From the NCBI GenBank assembly GCA_002682825.1, contig NOKP01000001.1:1948464-2012463 (forward strand): 64,000 nt of DNA. The letters run 5' to 3'. Source of the stretch: Neonectria sp. B-13. Taxonomy: Eukaryota > Ascomycota > Sordariomycetes > Hypocreales > Nectriaceae. Shown piece after piece: positions 42,764 through 53,000 of this stretch. Numbering within the stretch: position 1 is the first letter of the stretch; every line of letters begins with the position of its first letter. The position numbers were made by a program, and so were the translations under genes. The notes beneath the pieces were generated by a model, which saw only the letters and a program-made list of their open reading frames with translations, was not told the DNA's origin and did not search any database.

Positions 42764-44078
42764 ATGGCTTCCGACGCTGCTGTTAGCAAGGAGGGTCTCG
42801 TCATCCCTGTATGTGTCGCGGGGTTTCCTCTACTATTTACTGTCTACTCTGCTGTTTAGTCTCTGTCCAGTCTACTGTCCAGTCTACTGTCCAGTCTACT
42901 GTCCAGTCTACTGTCCAGTCTACTGTCCAGTCTACTGTCTACTCTCCTGTCCACTCTCCTGTCCACTCTACCCATCGTCTACACCAACTAACCATCACCA
43001 AAGCTCATCGACTTCTCTCGCTTCCTCAACGGAGCTCCCGCAGAGCGCAGCGAGACCGCAAAGGCAATCCTCCACGGCTTCCAGACCGCCGGCTTCATCT
43101 ACCTGAAGAACCATGAAGTCCCCAGCGACGACCTGAAGCATGCCTTCTCCATGTCGGCCCGCTTCTTTGACCAGCCGCTCGACGCCAAGCTGGATCTGAG
43201 CTGGACGACCCCCGAGGCCAATCGCGGATACTCGGCGCCGGGCCGCGAAAAGGTCAGCCAGCTCCAGGACATCGACGACGTCAAGAAGGTCCGCGAGGCC
43301 GCCCCGGATCTGAAGGAGACGTACGAGATCGGCCGCGAAGGCGAACCCGGCCACCCGAATCAGTGGCCCGAGGAGAAAGGCGCCGTTGTCGGGTTCAAGG
43401 CCGACATGCTGGCCTTCCATGACCAGTGCAAGAAGCTGCACGTCGAGGTCATGAGGGCCATCGCTGTGGGCATGGGCCTGGACGAGGAGTTCTTCGACTC
43501 GTTTGTGGACGTGGGCGACAACACTCTGCGACTGCTGCACTACCCGGAGGTCAAGAGCGAAGTCTTCAAGATCAACCCCGGCGCCGTGCGTGCCGGAGAG
43601 CACAGTGTAAGTGTTGAGGTTCGGTATAGACCCCGTTTCTGGATACTGCTGACTCGACCCAGGACTACGGGTCCGTCACTCTGCTCTTCCAAGACAACCG
43701 GGGCGGTCTGCAAGTCAAGAGCCCAAACGGGCAGTTTGTTGATGCTACTCCCATAGAGGGCACCGTGGTCATCAATGCCGGCGATTTGCTTGCACGATGG
43801 AGCAATGACACCATCAAGAGCACCATCCACCGCGTCGTCGAGCCCCCCCGGAAGGCGGAGCAGACCTACCCCCCGCGGTACAGCATCGCGTAAGCTCGAG
43901 AACGTCTGCCTCTCATCTCATCGCACGTGGCTAACGCCGACTCAGGTACTTTTGCAATCCCAACTTCGAGAGCCACATCGAGGCCCTGCCAGGCACGTAT
44001 GCAACGGAGCAGGACAAGAAGTACGGTGGCATCAACAGCGGCGACTACTTGGTCCAGAGACTCACTGCCACCTACTGA
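42764..44078 (+). CDS. Thymine 7-hydroxylase (2-oxoglutarate/Fe(II) dioxygenase)
   Basis: Oxidises the 5-methyl group of thymine in three steps to 5-carboxyuracil, using 2-oxoglutarate and O2. Exons 42764-42808, 43004-43606, 43663-43889 and 43946-44078 give 335 aa, against 333 for the Neurospora enzyme as I recall it. The Fe(II) triad is His215-X-Asp217 (GEHSDYGS) and His272 (STIHRVVEP). The 2-oxoglutarate arginine is in PPRYSIAYF (Arg288). Arg191 (NTLRLLHYP), Tyr218 and an aromatic near 294 fall where the Neurospora thymine pocket has its contacts, with a one- or two-residue offset. The N-terminal [10 protein letters not shown] and [14 protein letters not shown] blocks are standard for this group. 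Intron 1 (42809-43003) is 195 bp and mostly a 12-bp minisatellite. The divergent neighbour encodes the next enzyme. Confidence 0.87.
42840..42970. repeat. 12-bp minisatellite inside thymine hydroxylase intron 1
   Basis: Six perfect CTGTCCAGTCTA units run from 42863 to 42934, followed by three variants to 42970 and preceded by two partial or variant units from 42840. It fills most of a 195-bp intron. The pyrimidine-rich strand is the transcribed sense strand, so the array also acts as a long polypyrimidine stretch before the acceptor at 43003. Confidence 0.85.
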
Positions 44079-44337
44079 AGCATCGGGCGGAATGGGAAGT
44101 TTATAGCATTGTTTGCTTCTGTACCTTGGCTTGTATTGATCTTGCCTCCACCTTGAGATTACCTTTGCAACTGGTCTGGGCCTCTCTATTTGTTTAGCAC
44201 GACCTTGCTGGCTACGATTGAAAAGCTTATTCCTGACCACGGCACATATTTAATGACTCGACCGTGTCCCTCTCGTGATCTTCAACTTCAATTTCAACCA
44301 GTCTCACTCTCACTCCTACTAACCCCCACCCCTACTC

Positions 44338-45101
44338 TTGCTCACACCCAAAAGGCATGCGCCATACCTTGCAATACCCTTACAGTTGTTGCCCCAACGC
44401 CCTTGGCAACTTCTTGGAGAAGTAGTCGCTTTGCGGTGGACCAAAAAGACCAAAAAGTACACCCCCCTTGAACTGGCACCTTACGATGTCCCCTATCTCA
44501 TCTTGGATCATCTCGCCATGCACGACAGATTACTTCTTTCCCAGACCTGTCGGGAAATGAGAGACGTTGCGTCGTGCAACTGGGAACAGGAACTCGACGG
44601 TGCCCCTGCTTCTGAACGAATCGACTTCTGAGCAGGGCTTGTGCCAGCTGCTGCAAGCTGCACCCGACAGACAAGAACGATCTCGACACGCCTCGGTCTC
44701 GGTCTCGGCTAGTGTCTTCGAGCTGTTTTGCTGACCCGCCTGCGCGATTCGAGCACCGGAAGTACTTCTGGTTCAATGATGTCTACCATGAACTTCGTTA
44801 TAGACGCGTTCAGCTGGCTTTGAAGTATTCCCGGCTGGGCATCAATCGGCGCCATCTACAAAGCTTGCTGACCGTGACCTTTCAAGCTTGGCGCGATTTC
44901 GGCACCGACGATTCTCCCGAGAATTGGACGTGGAGGTCGCAGGTGGAGGTTCACGGCATCAATGACGCTCGCAATTCCTACAAAACTTGGGACCGCGTAT
45001 CGGGAAGCGTTCGGGAGCAGTTTGACCTGCGCCATCATCTCCAAAACAGGGGCAAATTAAAGAAGCGGCCCGCGGCACAGACCGAGAGGGGTCATGCGTA
45101 G
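44338..45101 (+). pseudogene. F-box-like protein gene with a one-base frameshift
   Basis: The first part (frame starting 44338, no in-frame ATG upstream) encodes KYTPLELAPYDVPYLILDHLAMHDRLLLSQTCREMRDVASCNWEQELDG, an F-box as found in a large fungal family. It runs into TGA at 44629-44631 right after SERIDF. Continuing from 44628 in another frame gives LSRACASCCKLHPTDKNDLD and then EHRKYFWFNDVYHELRYRRVQLALKYSRLGINRRH, the normal continuation of these proteins, ending at 45101. Joining needs one extra base near 44628 (TTCTGA for TTCCTGA). No intron fits. The absence of a clear initiator also suggests decay. F-box proteins are SCF ubiquitin ligase adaptors. A sequencing error is the main alternative. 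Confidence 0.7.
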
Positions 45102-45310
45102 CCCGATGCTCCCGCCACTTCACGTGGGCAGTGAGTGACCTGCAATCGGAAGACTGGATGTCATCTGCCTCGCAAGCGTGGGGGCGAGCCTAATCCCACT
45201 CAGAACCTGTTATGGCTTGTAGAAGAAACAACATAACCTTGCGGCACTACAGATTCTTTGCCAAAAATATTCCTCGTGTTTGAACAGTCGATTACTGTCC
45301 TTCCGTGACC

Positions 45311-46456
45311 ATGTCATCAACCATGACCCCGTCATCAAACCGAGTCGTCGGGCTGGGGCGGCTCTCAATACAAACGGATTCTTTCCCAAAACCTGCATCC
45401 GGCCCGTCTTGTACAAGCAAGGAGCCTGTCTCCAACCACGAAATAGACGAGTTCTTTAGGCGGAATGGCTTCGACGACCAAATGAGAGAAAACTGCCACT
45501 CGTTTGCCCAGTCAACTTACCCAGATACTGAGATAAGTCCGGTGAAGTCACAAGGATATTGTTCATACACCCTAGCGATCGCTGCGACCCACCTTCTGCA
45601 ATTCCGTTCCAAGGCTTATCAACTAGACCTTCAAGTCTGGGAGGAGGCAAGAATGATCTTTGGCAACCTGGTGCCGCGCATCCAATACATTGGGTGTGTC
45701 CCTGACCGTCATTCGGGGAGCGGAGAGGGGAGACTGCACGCGTATATCCAGGAACGAATCCCTGGCGTAACACTGGAGGAATTCCGAGGTATGGACAAGT
45801 TGAACGATGAGATGCTACGACGATGTCGGAGGCGACTGATTGGGGACCTGGCCGAGATGTTCGCGATCAGCCTCCATCACGGACGCTCGGGGACTGGCGC
45901 TGGCGACGACGAGGCCTTTAAGAAAGGACCAGTTGGAAGCTCGATCCGATGGCGTCTCGATCTTCTCGAGAAGCTTCCCGATAGCTTCTTGCGGGAAACA
46001 GCAAGCGAAACCACTTCCAGCATCGACATGATCGAGGGCTTGCCATGGTGTCTAACCCACGGCGATCTTGTCCCCGCCAACATCATGGTTGACCCGTCTA
46101 CCGGGCATTTGACAGGCCTGATCGACTGGGCCGAGGGAGAATGGCTACCGTTCGGCGTTGGACTGTACGGCCTGGAAGAGGTCCTCGCCTTCGAAGACGA
46201 CGCCCTGGCTGGGTTCCGGTTTTGCGCAGAGCACGAGCAGCTGCGGCTGGCGTTCTGGAACAAGCTCGTTGAACTGACCATGCCCGAAGTTGCGGAACCG
46301 TCATCCTGGATTCAGGATGCCGGAGTTGCGCAAAGGCTGGGGATACTACTGTGGCGCGGCATCGCGTTTGAGGACGGACGGATCGACCGGGTCGTCGAGG
46401 CTGGCAGAGATGATGTTGAACTCCAGAAGTTGAGGTTGTTTCTGCTCTTGGAGTAA
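45311..46456 (+). CDS. APH-fold phosphotransferase-like protein
   Basis: 381 aa, no intron. It belongs to the aminoglycoside phosphotransferase/choline kinase-like family common in ascomycetes, usually with unknown substrate. The Brenner motif is LPWCLTHGDLVPANIMVD (about residues 245-262), with catalytic Asp in HGD and Asn in PANI. The metal-binding LTGLIDWAEGEWLPFG motif follows. The N-lobe has a QVWEEARMIFGNLVPRIQYIG segment and a YIQERIPGVTLEEF hinge. The usual ATP-binding lysine of the N-lobe is not obvious, so activity is uncertain. The start at 45311 is the first ATG in frame; a second ATG six codons in is possible. It follows the broken F-box gene in tandem. Confidence 0.8.
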   Translation: MSSTMTPSSNRVVGLGRLSIQTDSFPKPASGPSCTSKEPVSNHEIDEFFRRNGFDDQMRENCHSFAQSTYPDTEISPVKSQGYCSYTLAIAATHLLQFRSKAYQLDLQVWEEARMIFGNLVPRIQYIGCVPDRHSGSGEGRLHAYIQERIPGVTLEEFRGMDKLNDEMLRRCRRRLIGDLAEMFAISLHHGRSGTGAGDDEAFKKGPVGSSIRWRLDLLEKLPDSFLRETASETTSSIDMIEGLPWCLTHGDLVPANIMVDPSTGHLTGLIDWAEGEWLPFGVGLYGLEEVLAFEDDALAGFRFCAEHEQLRLAFWNKLVELTMPEVAEPSSWIQDAGVAQRLGILLWRGIAFEDGRIDRVVEAGRDDVELQKLRLFLLLE

Positions 46457-46992
46457 GAGAGCGCTTGAGCCAGTGCTTAGAAGGAGATGATGCCCTGCAA
46501 GTGTCCCTGGTGGCCCAAGCTCCCGCGCCCTAGCCCGGAATGGCATTTCACATGTGGAAGTCGAATGGCACTATCCCCAACATTACGGATAACGTCTCCA
46601 TTAAACCCACCTTAAGTCTTGAAATAACAGCACCTCAAGATTTAGACCTTGTTTTATCAGGAAGGAATTATCAGAAATAATATATAATCAGTTATTAGGG
46701 CTATTCCAGGATTAGTTGTTAGGGTTGGAAGTGTTTAGATTAGGGACAGAGCTCAGGCCAGGGCTAGGATTAGCCTTAGGATGCATCAGCCTGTTAATGC
46801 ATGAGTTGCTCCAAGGTGTGGTGGAAAGCTGTTCAACATTACTAGTAGTAACTAACGTCCATTGTTTGCTACCGAGATCCACGCCCCCAAACCTCAACGC
46901 CTACATAAGCTGACGGCATCGCCAAACTTCCCGTCCCCAAGGACAAAGACAAAGACAAAGACACGCGCACGAACAATCGCAAATCTCCCGCA
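46457..46992. other. Intergenic, PHS1 promoter with scattered TTAGGG words
   Basis: Tandem spacing. 46600-46770 is markedly AT-richer than its surroundings and holds TTAGGG at 46695-46700, 46719-46724 and 46740-46745, plus related TAGGATTAG words. 46935-46960 has a GACAAA hexamer repeat in the PHS1 leader. No gene. Confidence 0.5.
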
Positions 46993-47797
46993 ATGGCCTC
47001 CTCCTCCGCACCCGCCGCGCCGAAGCGGCAGCCGTCGGTGCTCAACAAGGCGTACCTCATCCTGTACAACTTCGCTTCCGCCGTCGCCTGGACCGTCGTC
47101 CTCGGCCGCACCGTCTCGCTGCTTGGCCTCCGCGGGCCGCAGTTCGTCTACCTCGGCGTCGGCGAGTGGACAAAGTGGACGCAGACCGCGGCCGCCGTGG
47201 AGATCCTGCACTCGGTGCTCGGTATGTCCATTCGTGCCGGCTCTTGACCCTTCTCAACCGCCAGATATCAGTGCTAACCTGTCCGTTCTCTCCCTTGCAG
47301 GTGTCGTCCGCGCCCCTCTCCATACCACCCTCGCCCAGGTCGCATCGCGTCTCCTCCTCGTCTGGCCCATTGTCGACGCCTTCCCGCACCTCGCCTTTCA
47401 GAAGTGGTACTCGTCCATGCTCATCGCCTGGTCCACCACCGAGGTCATCCGCTACTCCTTCTTCGCCCTCTCGCTTTCTGGCTTCCAGCCTCGATTCCTG
47501 ACCTGGCTGCGCTACACCACCTTTTACGTCCTATACCCCATTGGCATTACCAGCGAATGTGCTCTCATCCTGCAAGCCATTGAACCCGCCCGCGCACTCA
47601 ACCCCTCATACCCACTGGTGCTGTATGGCATCCTGGCCATCTACGTCCCTGGTAAGTGCGCCCTGAACATCTCCAGAGCTGTGCAAGAGGACTGTTGCTA
47701 ACATAGCTTAGGCTCGTTCATGCTCTTCACCCACATGATGAAGCAGCGAAGCAAGGTCATGCGTAACCTGAAGGCCGAAAGCGACAAGGCTCAGTAG
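46993..47797 (+). CDS. PHS1: 3-hydroxyacyl-CoA dehydratase PHS1 (HACD/PTPLA family)
   Basis: ER membrane enzyme performing the third step of very-long-chain fatty acid elongation, dehydrating 3-hydroxyacyl-CoA. Exons 46993-47221, 47301-47651 and 47712-47797 give 221 aa, close to yeast Phs1. Six hydrophobic segments are visible. The catalytic region WLRYTTFYVLYPIGITSECAL carries the family's essential Tyr (in VLYPIG) and Glu (in TSE). The C-terminus is basic (MMKQRSKVMRNLKAESDKAQ) as expected for ER retention of this family. Introns of 79 and 60 bp are GT-AG and split glycine codons. It converges on the hydrolase gene, with 232 bp between stops. Confidence 0.95.
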
Positions 47798-48029
47798 ATG
47801 TGGCCACAATGGCCATGTAAGAATTGACTTGGACGGATTGCGACTTAAACAAAAAGGCTGAAAGAACTCGGCCAGAACAGGCATAAAATGGGGAGAGGAA
47901 GAACATCATGGTTTATACGGCCTGGCATAAACTAATATAATCAATCATCATAGAGACAGCAAGAGTGGCCTGCCTATCTACCTATTCCCTAATTGTAAAC
48001 GTCGTGCCTTTCCCACACAGTAAACGCCC

Positions 48030-49402
48030 TCAGGACGAAGGAGCCTGTTCCAGCAAAGGCCTGTCCTCAACGCTGCTCTCATACCAGGCGTTCTGTAACC
48101 ATCCCGCAATGAACCCTGCGGCATCCTGAGATAGCGTCTTGTATCCAGGGTTCTCCCGCGGCGTAAACATGCCTGCTCAATTCGTCAGCCCATCCGTTCA
48201 AAACTGCTACTAAATGCGCTCTTTGGGATAACTCACCCGTGTGTGCCGACGTCTCATCCCGGGCCTTGTCGTTGACAGCCTCCCGCCATACGCCCGTCGA
48301 CTGTTTCTTGGGCAGGTTGCAGAACGTGCGATCCGACCCCAGCACTGTCCCGACCATGCTTACTTGTTTCGAGGGCGCCGCCTTGCCAAGTCGCGTGTAG
48401 ATGTTCGCGAAGCCCACATCGAGCTCCTCCTGCAGCTGCGCCAGGAAGCTGACGCGCTTCTTCAGCTCCTCGGGACGCGCCAGGGACCCGACAAACTCGA
48501 GGTGCGACGTCGCCCATGACCAGCCTTCGCCGATGTGGTCGCGGTTCATCCACGCCGCCGCACCCCCGGCCGCCACGGCCCCCGCGGCCCCCGCGTACAT
48601 GGCCACCTTGCCCCATTTCTGCCACGGGCTGCCGCCGGACTCGGCCGTCGGCGGGGCCGGCAGCGCGCCGATGGGTTTCTTGGCGGAAGCCGCAGGCTGC
48701 GCGGCCTTGTTGGCGCCCCAGAGGGCCCCGAGCCCGCTGAGCTGGGAGATGGTGGTAGAGGCCTGCTGGTACTGGCCCTCGGCGCCGTGCGCAACCACGC
48801 CGGGCGAGATGCCGAGGTAGGGCGTGTCGAAGGCCAGGACGCCCTGGATGTAGGGGAACATGAGGGAGTTGAAGGAAGGCGAGTCGGGCTTCTGGATGCC
48901 GTCCTCAGAGTAGATGGGCCGCTCCGACGCCAGCCCGATGAGCATCTCCGCGGCGACGATGCCGCCCATGGAGTGGCCGACGAGTATCGTCCGCACTGAC
49001 GGCTCTACCGTCGGCGAGGGCGTCGCGGCCGCGACCTCCATGTCAATGACCTTATCCTGCAGCCTTTTTGCGCGCAAGAAGCGCCGTTAGTTACAGGCCA
49101 AAAGCCCAGGTGTGGAGAGCACTCACCAGTCGCGGAACCGGCTTACGCAGTCCCCGAGATCCCCGCGAGTCTCATACTTGGGGTACACGAGTACGCGGAC
49201 ATCTAGTTTGGGCAGTGCCTGGGCAACCAGGTCTCGAAGGTCCTTGGTGAACTGGTAGTCGTCGCCGAATGTGTCGTCGCCGCCCTGCGGAACATATCGT
49301 CAGCGAGCTCCCCGACACACACGATCCTCCGCGGGGTTGTGCGCCGCAAAGAAGACGAACCTGGAAGCCGTGGATGAAACAGAGTAACAGCGTCTTCTTC
49401 AT
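48030..49402 (-). CDS. Serine alpha/beta-hydrolase (DUF676/lipase-like)
   Basis: Exons 49361-49402, 49127-49284, 48237-49063 and 48030-48172 give 389 aa. The short first exon starts MKKTLLLCFIHGFQGGDDTFG, the first strand and oxyanion loop of the fold. Then comes VRVLVYPKYETRGDL and the nucleophile elbow ILVGHSMGGIVAAE (GHSMG). AFDTPYLGISP supplies a further conserved loop, and DRTFCNLP near the end precedes a candidate catalytic His (ETSAHTG). An Ala/Gly-rich hydrophobic stretch (KVAMYAGAAGAVAAGGAAAWM) lies mid-protein and might associate with a membrane. The last intron (48173-48236) changes the C-terminus to TPRENPGYKTLSQDAAGFIAG. Substrate unknown; lipase or esterase by family. Confidence 0.8.
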
Positions 49403-50080
49403 TTTGCTGTCCCGGCCATTGACCTTGCGTTGGGAGTCGTTGGTGATTGTCGATCTGAAATCGAGAAGATGTACGATGTGGAATGCGCGAGGCTGCCGTG
49501 GCGTGGCGAAGAAGCACTGAAGGCAGACGGCGACCGACCTGCCGACGTAGCTGCGTGACCTAGAATAAGGAAGCCAAAACACCTGACGTCTCTACTACTG
49601 TCTACACCATCTCAAAGGCCCCGATTGTAGACTAATGGTAGCAAGATGACACACACTGTTGCAATTTGCAAATTGTAGTTGCAATACACAGACTTGCAGA
49701 GGAAATCGCGCTCATATCAACATCTATTAGAATACAGCTTACTTATCTAAACACACAGAGAGACGCATTTGGCCCTTTGCAGGCATGATGGCGTCCAAAG
49801 TTTTCTTCTGGCAGCATTGCCAAGTCTCAACTCTGGACGATCCATCATTTGTATGGTATTGATTTCCCCTTCTTCCCTTCCCCTTTCCTGGAATTCACGT
49901 GCACCTGTCCTGCCCAACGCCTTTGCATATATCATCAAACAATCGCCCAAGAACCAACCTCAAATGGCCTCCACCAAACCCCAACGAAGCCGATATGACC
50001 AAAACGTTCGGTCTCTTTTAAGTTCGGGTACTCGCGTTCGGCCCATCGACTCGTGGGGTCCTGGTGGCTTAATTACCACC
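49403..50080. other. Intergenic: hydrolase promoter and SNF2 3' region
   Basis: Both neighbours read leftward. 49600-49760 is AT-rich. The side near 50080 is the SNF2-type gene 3' UTR. No gene seen. Confidence 0.45.
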
Positions 50081-53000
50081 TTAGTCCTCGTCGCTTGGGG
50101 CAGCTGTGCTGCCACCATTCGGCTCTCTCGAGCTGCTGGAGATCAACTTGATCCGAGTTCCACTTGGCTGCGGCGTGCTGCCACTTCCAGAAGGTGCTAA
50201 CGAGCTATCCTTGCCTCCGTCTTCGAGTTCCTGGAGCTCGGAGTGTGCGGCCAATTGCTCCTGGTACTTAGTGTTGAAGAATTCCTGTCATTATGTTAGC
50301 AAGGTCCAAATATTATAATTCAAGGCATGAGATAATTCACTCACTTGCATGGTTTTCGCATCCTGGTAGAGGATGCTTCCATCCTCATTGTAAGTTTGGC
50401 AGTTGGTGATCATCAGCTCAAAGTCCTTGCGCATAGCGCTAAGACTGTTGTACTCCTCCTTCTTGATCCTCGTGGAGATCTGGTTCATGCAGATAGGATT
50501 GGTGATGATGACGTAGTAGTCGGCATAGTCGCGCTTGGGGGGCAGCTTGATAAAAGGCCCAATGATCAGCCGCTTCCCGGCGTCTGACTCGTCGTCTTCC
50601 ACGGGTGGCTCAATGTCATCAACCTCAAGCCCCATGAGCGCATCATACAAGGATCGCATGCTCTTCTGAAGCACCTCACGTTGATGCGGCGGTAGTCGCG
50701 AATCGCCAGCGCCCACTTTGCTAGCTCTTCCTTGAGGTCCGCGTCGCTTCTTGGCGGGTGGCTCCTCGGTGCCTTCCTCGGCCTTGCGCTTCTCATTCTT
50801 GATGACAGGTTTTCGGCCACGCTTCTTGGGAGTCTCCTCAACTTCCTCGCTACTAGCTCGGCTGGGTGGAGGGGATTCATCATCGACGCCTCTTTTAGCT
50901 TCACGCCTGTCCTTACGCGCCTGTTTGCGAGCCGCAGCTGCCTCGGGGGAATCATCGTCATCGTCCACAGCCATGAGCCACTGCTCCTCAGTAAGACCAT
51001 CGTCGTACTTCACCTTGGTACGCTCGCGCGCACCACGGCCCAGAACCACATCTTCCGTTTCTTCCTCGATGGGGTTGCCCTCGTTCAGGTAGATCTCAGG
51101 CAACTCTGAATCGCCCATCAGACGTGGTTTGAGGCCTGGACGATGATTGCCGTAGGGAGTTACTTTCAGCCGCTCCTCGTCGAGCTTCTGGAAGACGGTG
51201 ATTTCGTTGTCGCTGCGAGCGAGTAGCATGTTCAGCTCATCATCCTCCATCTCCTCTTGCTCGCCAGATTCAGTCATGTCAGCTCCCTCTAGTAAAGTTC
51301 GAAGCATGGCATCACGATCCGTTTCTGATGATTTGTTGTCGAAACGACCAGCCTGAATAACCTTGCCATCCATGTCCAACTTGTAACGAGCACGCTCAAG
51401 AATCTTCTCCTCGACGGAATTTGAACTGATGAGTCGGAGAATTCGCACTTCGTTCTTTTGGCCGATACGATGAGCACGATCCTGAGCCTGCAAATCCTGA
51501 TGAGGGTTCCAATCGGAGTCGTAGATAATGACAGTGTCAGCTGTCTGCAGGTTCAGACCGAGACCACCAGCACGAGTCGACAATAGGAACATGAAGTACT
51601 TTGATTCGGGGTGGTTGAACTCTCGCAGAAGATCAGAACGCTCATCGGACTTGGTAGTACCATCCAATCGAAGGTACTCAAACTGTCGGTAGCGAAGGTA
51701 ATCTTCCATGATGTCCATAATTGCGGTCATTTGGAAGAACATCAGGACTCGATGACCCGTTGCATGGTACTTGGGTAGAATGCGGTCCAGCAACTCAAAT
51801 TTGCCAGATGTTCTCCACAGCAGATCGTTGCTGACATTCAGCGGGTTCATCACATTTTCCACAACGTCGAAAACGAAAGGATGGTTGCAAAGTTTTCGCA
51901 GTTGCATGATCATGTTGCTCAGGCCACGGGCACCGGTCTTGCCACCCTTACTATCGCCAACGACAAGCTTGTTGTGGGTGACCATTTGCTTGTAAAGGCG
52001 CGACTGAAGCGCCGAGAACTTGCACTTGATGACCTTTTCGGTCTTGTCGGGAAGATCCTTCTCGACATCCTTCTTGAGACGGCGCAGCAGGAAGGGGCGC
52101 AACACCTTGTGCAGACGCCTAATGACAAGAATTTGCTCCTCTTCCGTGAGTTCCATCTTGTCCTGGCTACCCGTGTTGGCGAAGGGGGTGTTGAACCACT
52201 CATCAAAGGTCTTCACGGACTTGAAGATATTGGGCAGAACAAAGTTGAGCATGGCCCACAGCTCAGAGAGGTTGTTCTGCAGTGGAGTACCGGTGAGGAT
52301 GAGTCGGAAACGAGTTTGGTAGTATGACTGGATTGTGGCGCTGAGCTTGGAGTTCGCGTTCTTCATACGATGGCCCTCATCGATAATCATGTGGAACCAC
52401 TTGATCTTGCTGAGGATTGGTCGGTCCTTGATGATGTATTCGTAGGTCGTCAAGAGCACTTGGAACTTGCCCTGTCGAATCCTATCCTGATGCTGTTTAC
52501 GCGTGTTCGGGGGGCCCTTGTAAACGATACGGCTGACGGTCGGTGCCCACTTTTCGAACTCCATGTTCCAATTGGTCAGTGTACTGAGCGGGACGATAAC
52601 CAAGTACGGTCCGGGTTGCTGCTTTCGCTCGATCAAATATGTGATCAAACTGATGGTCTGAATCGTCTTTCCGAGACCCATTTCATCGGCCAGAATGCCG
52701 TTGAGGTTGTTGTTGTACAGAGATATCATCCACTGGAGACCCTTGATCTGGTACTCCTTCAGTCTGCCACCGACAAGCATGTTGGCCTGCTCAGTGACCT
52801 CTTCGTGGACACGATGAGCCACAGCGTAGTAGTCAATCTTCTTGTTGCTATCCTCTTCCTCTTCAGGTTCGCTTTCTTCTGCGACGTAGGGTTCGCCGAA
52901 CTCATCGCCATAACGTTCTACAGCCTGGCGCTGCTGAGCCTTGACGGATGAGGCAAGTTGGTGCAAGAAGCCGTCGGTTTGCTTAAGCAAGTGAGTGATA

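Noticed and set aside
42811..43116. Open frames with Cys-Pro-Val-Tyr or Val-Gln-Ser-Thr repeats
   Set aside because: They are translations of the intronic 12-bp minisatellite, not a repeat protein.
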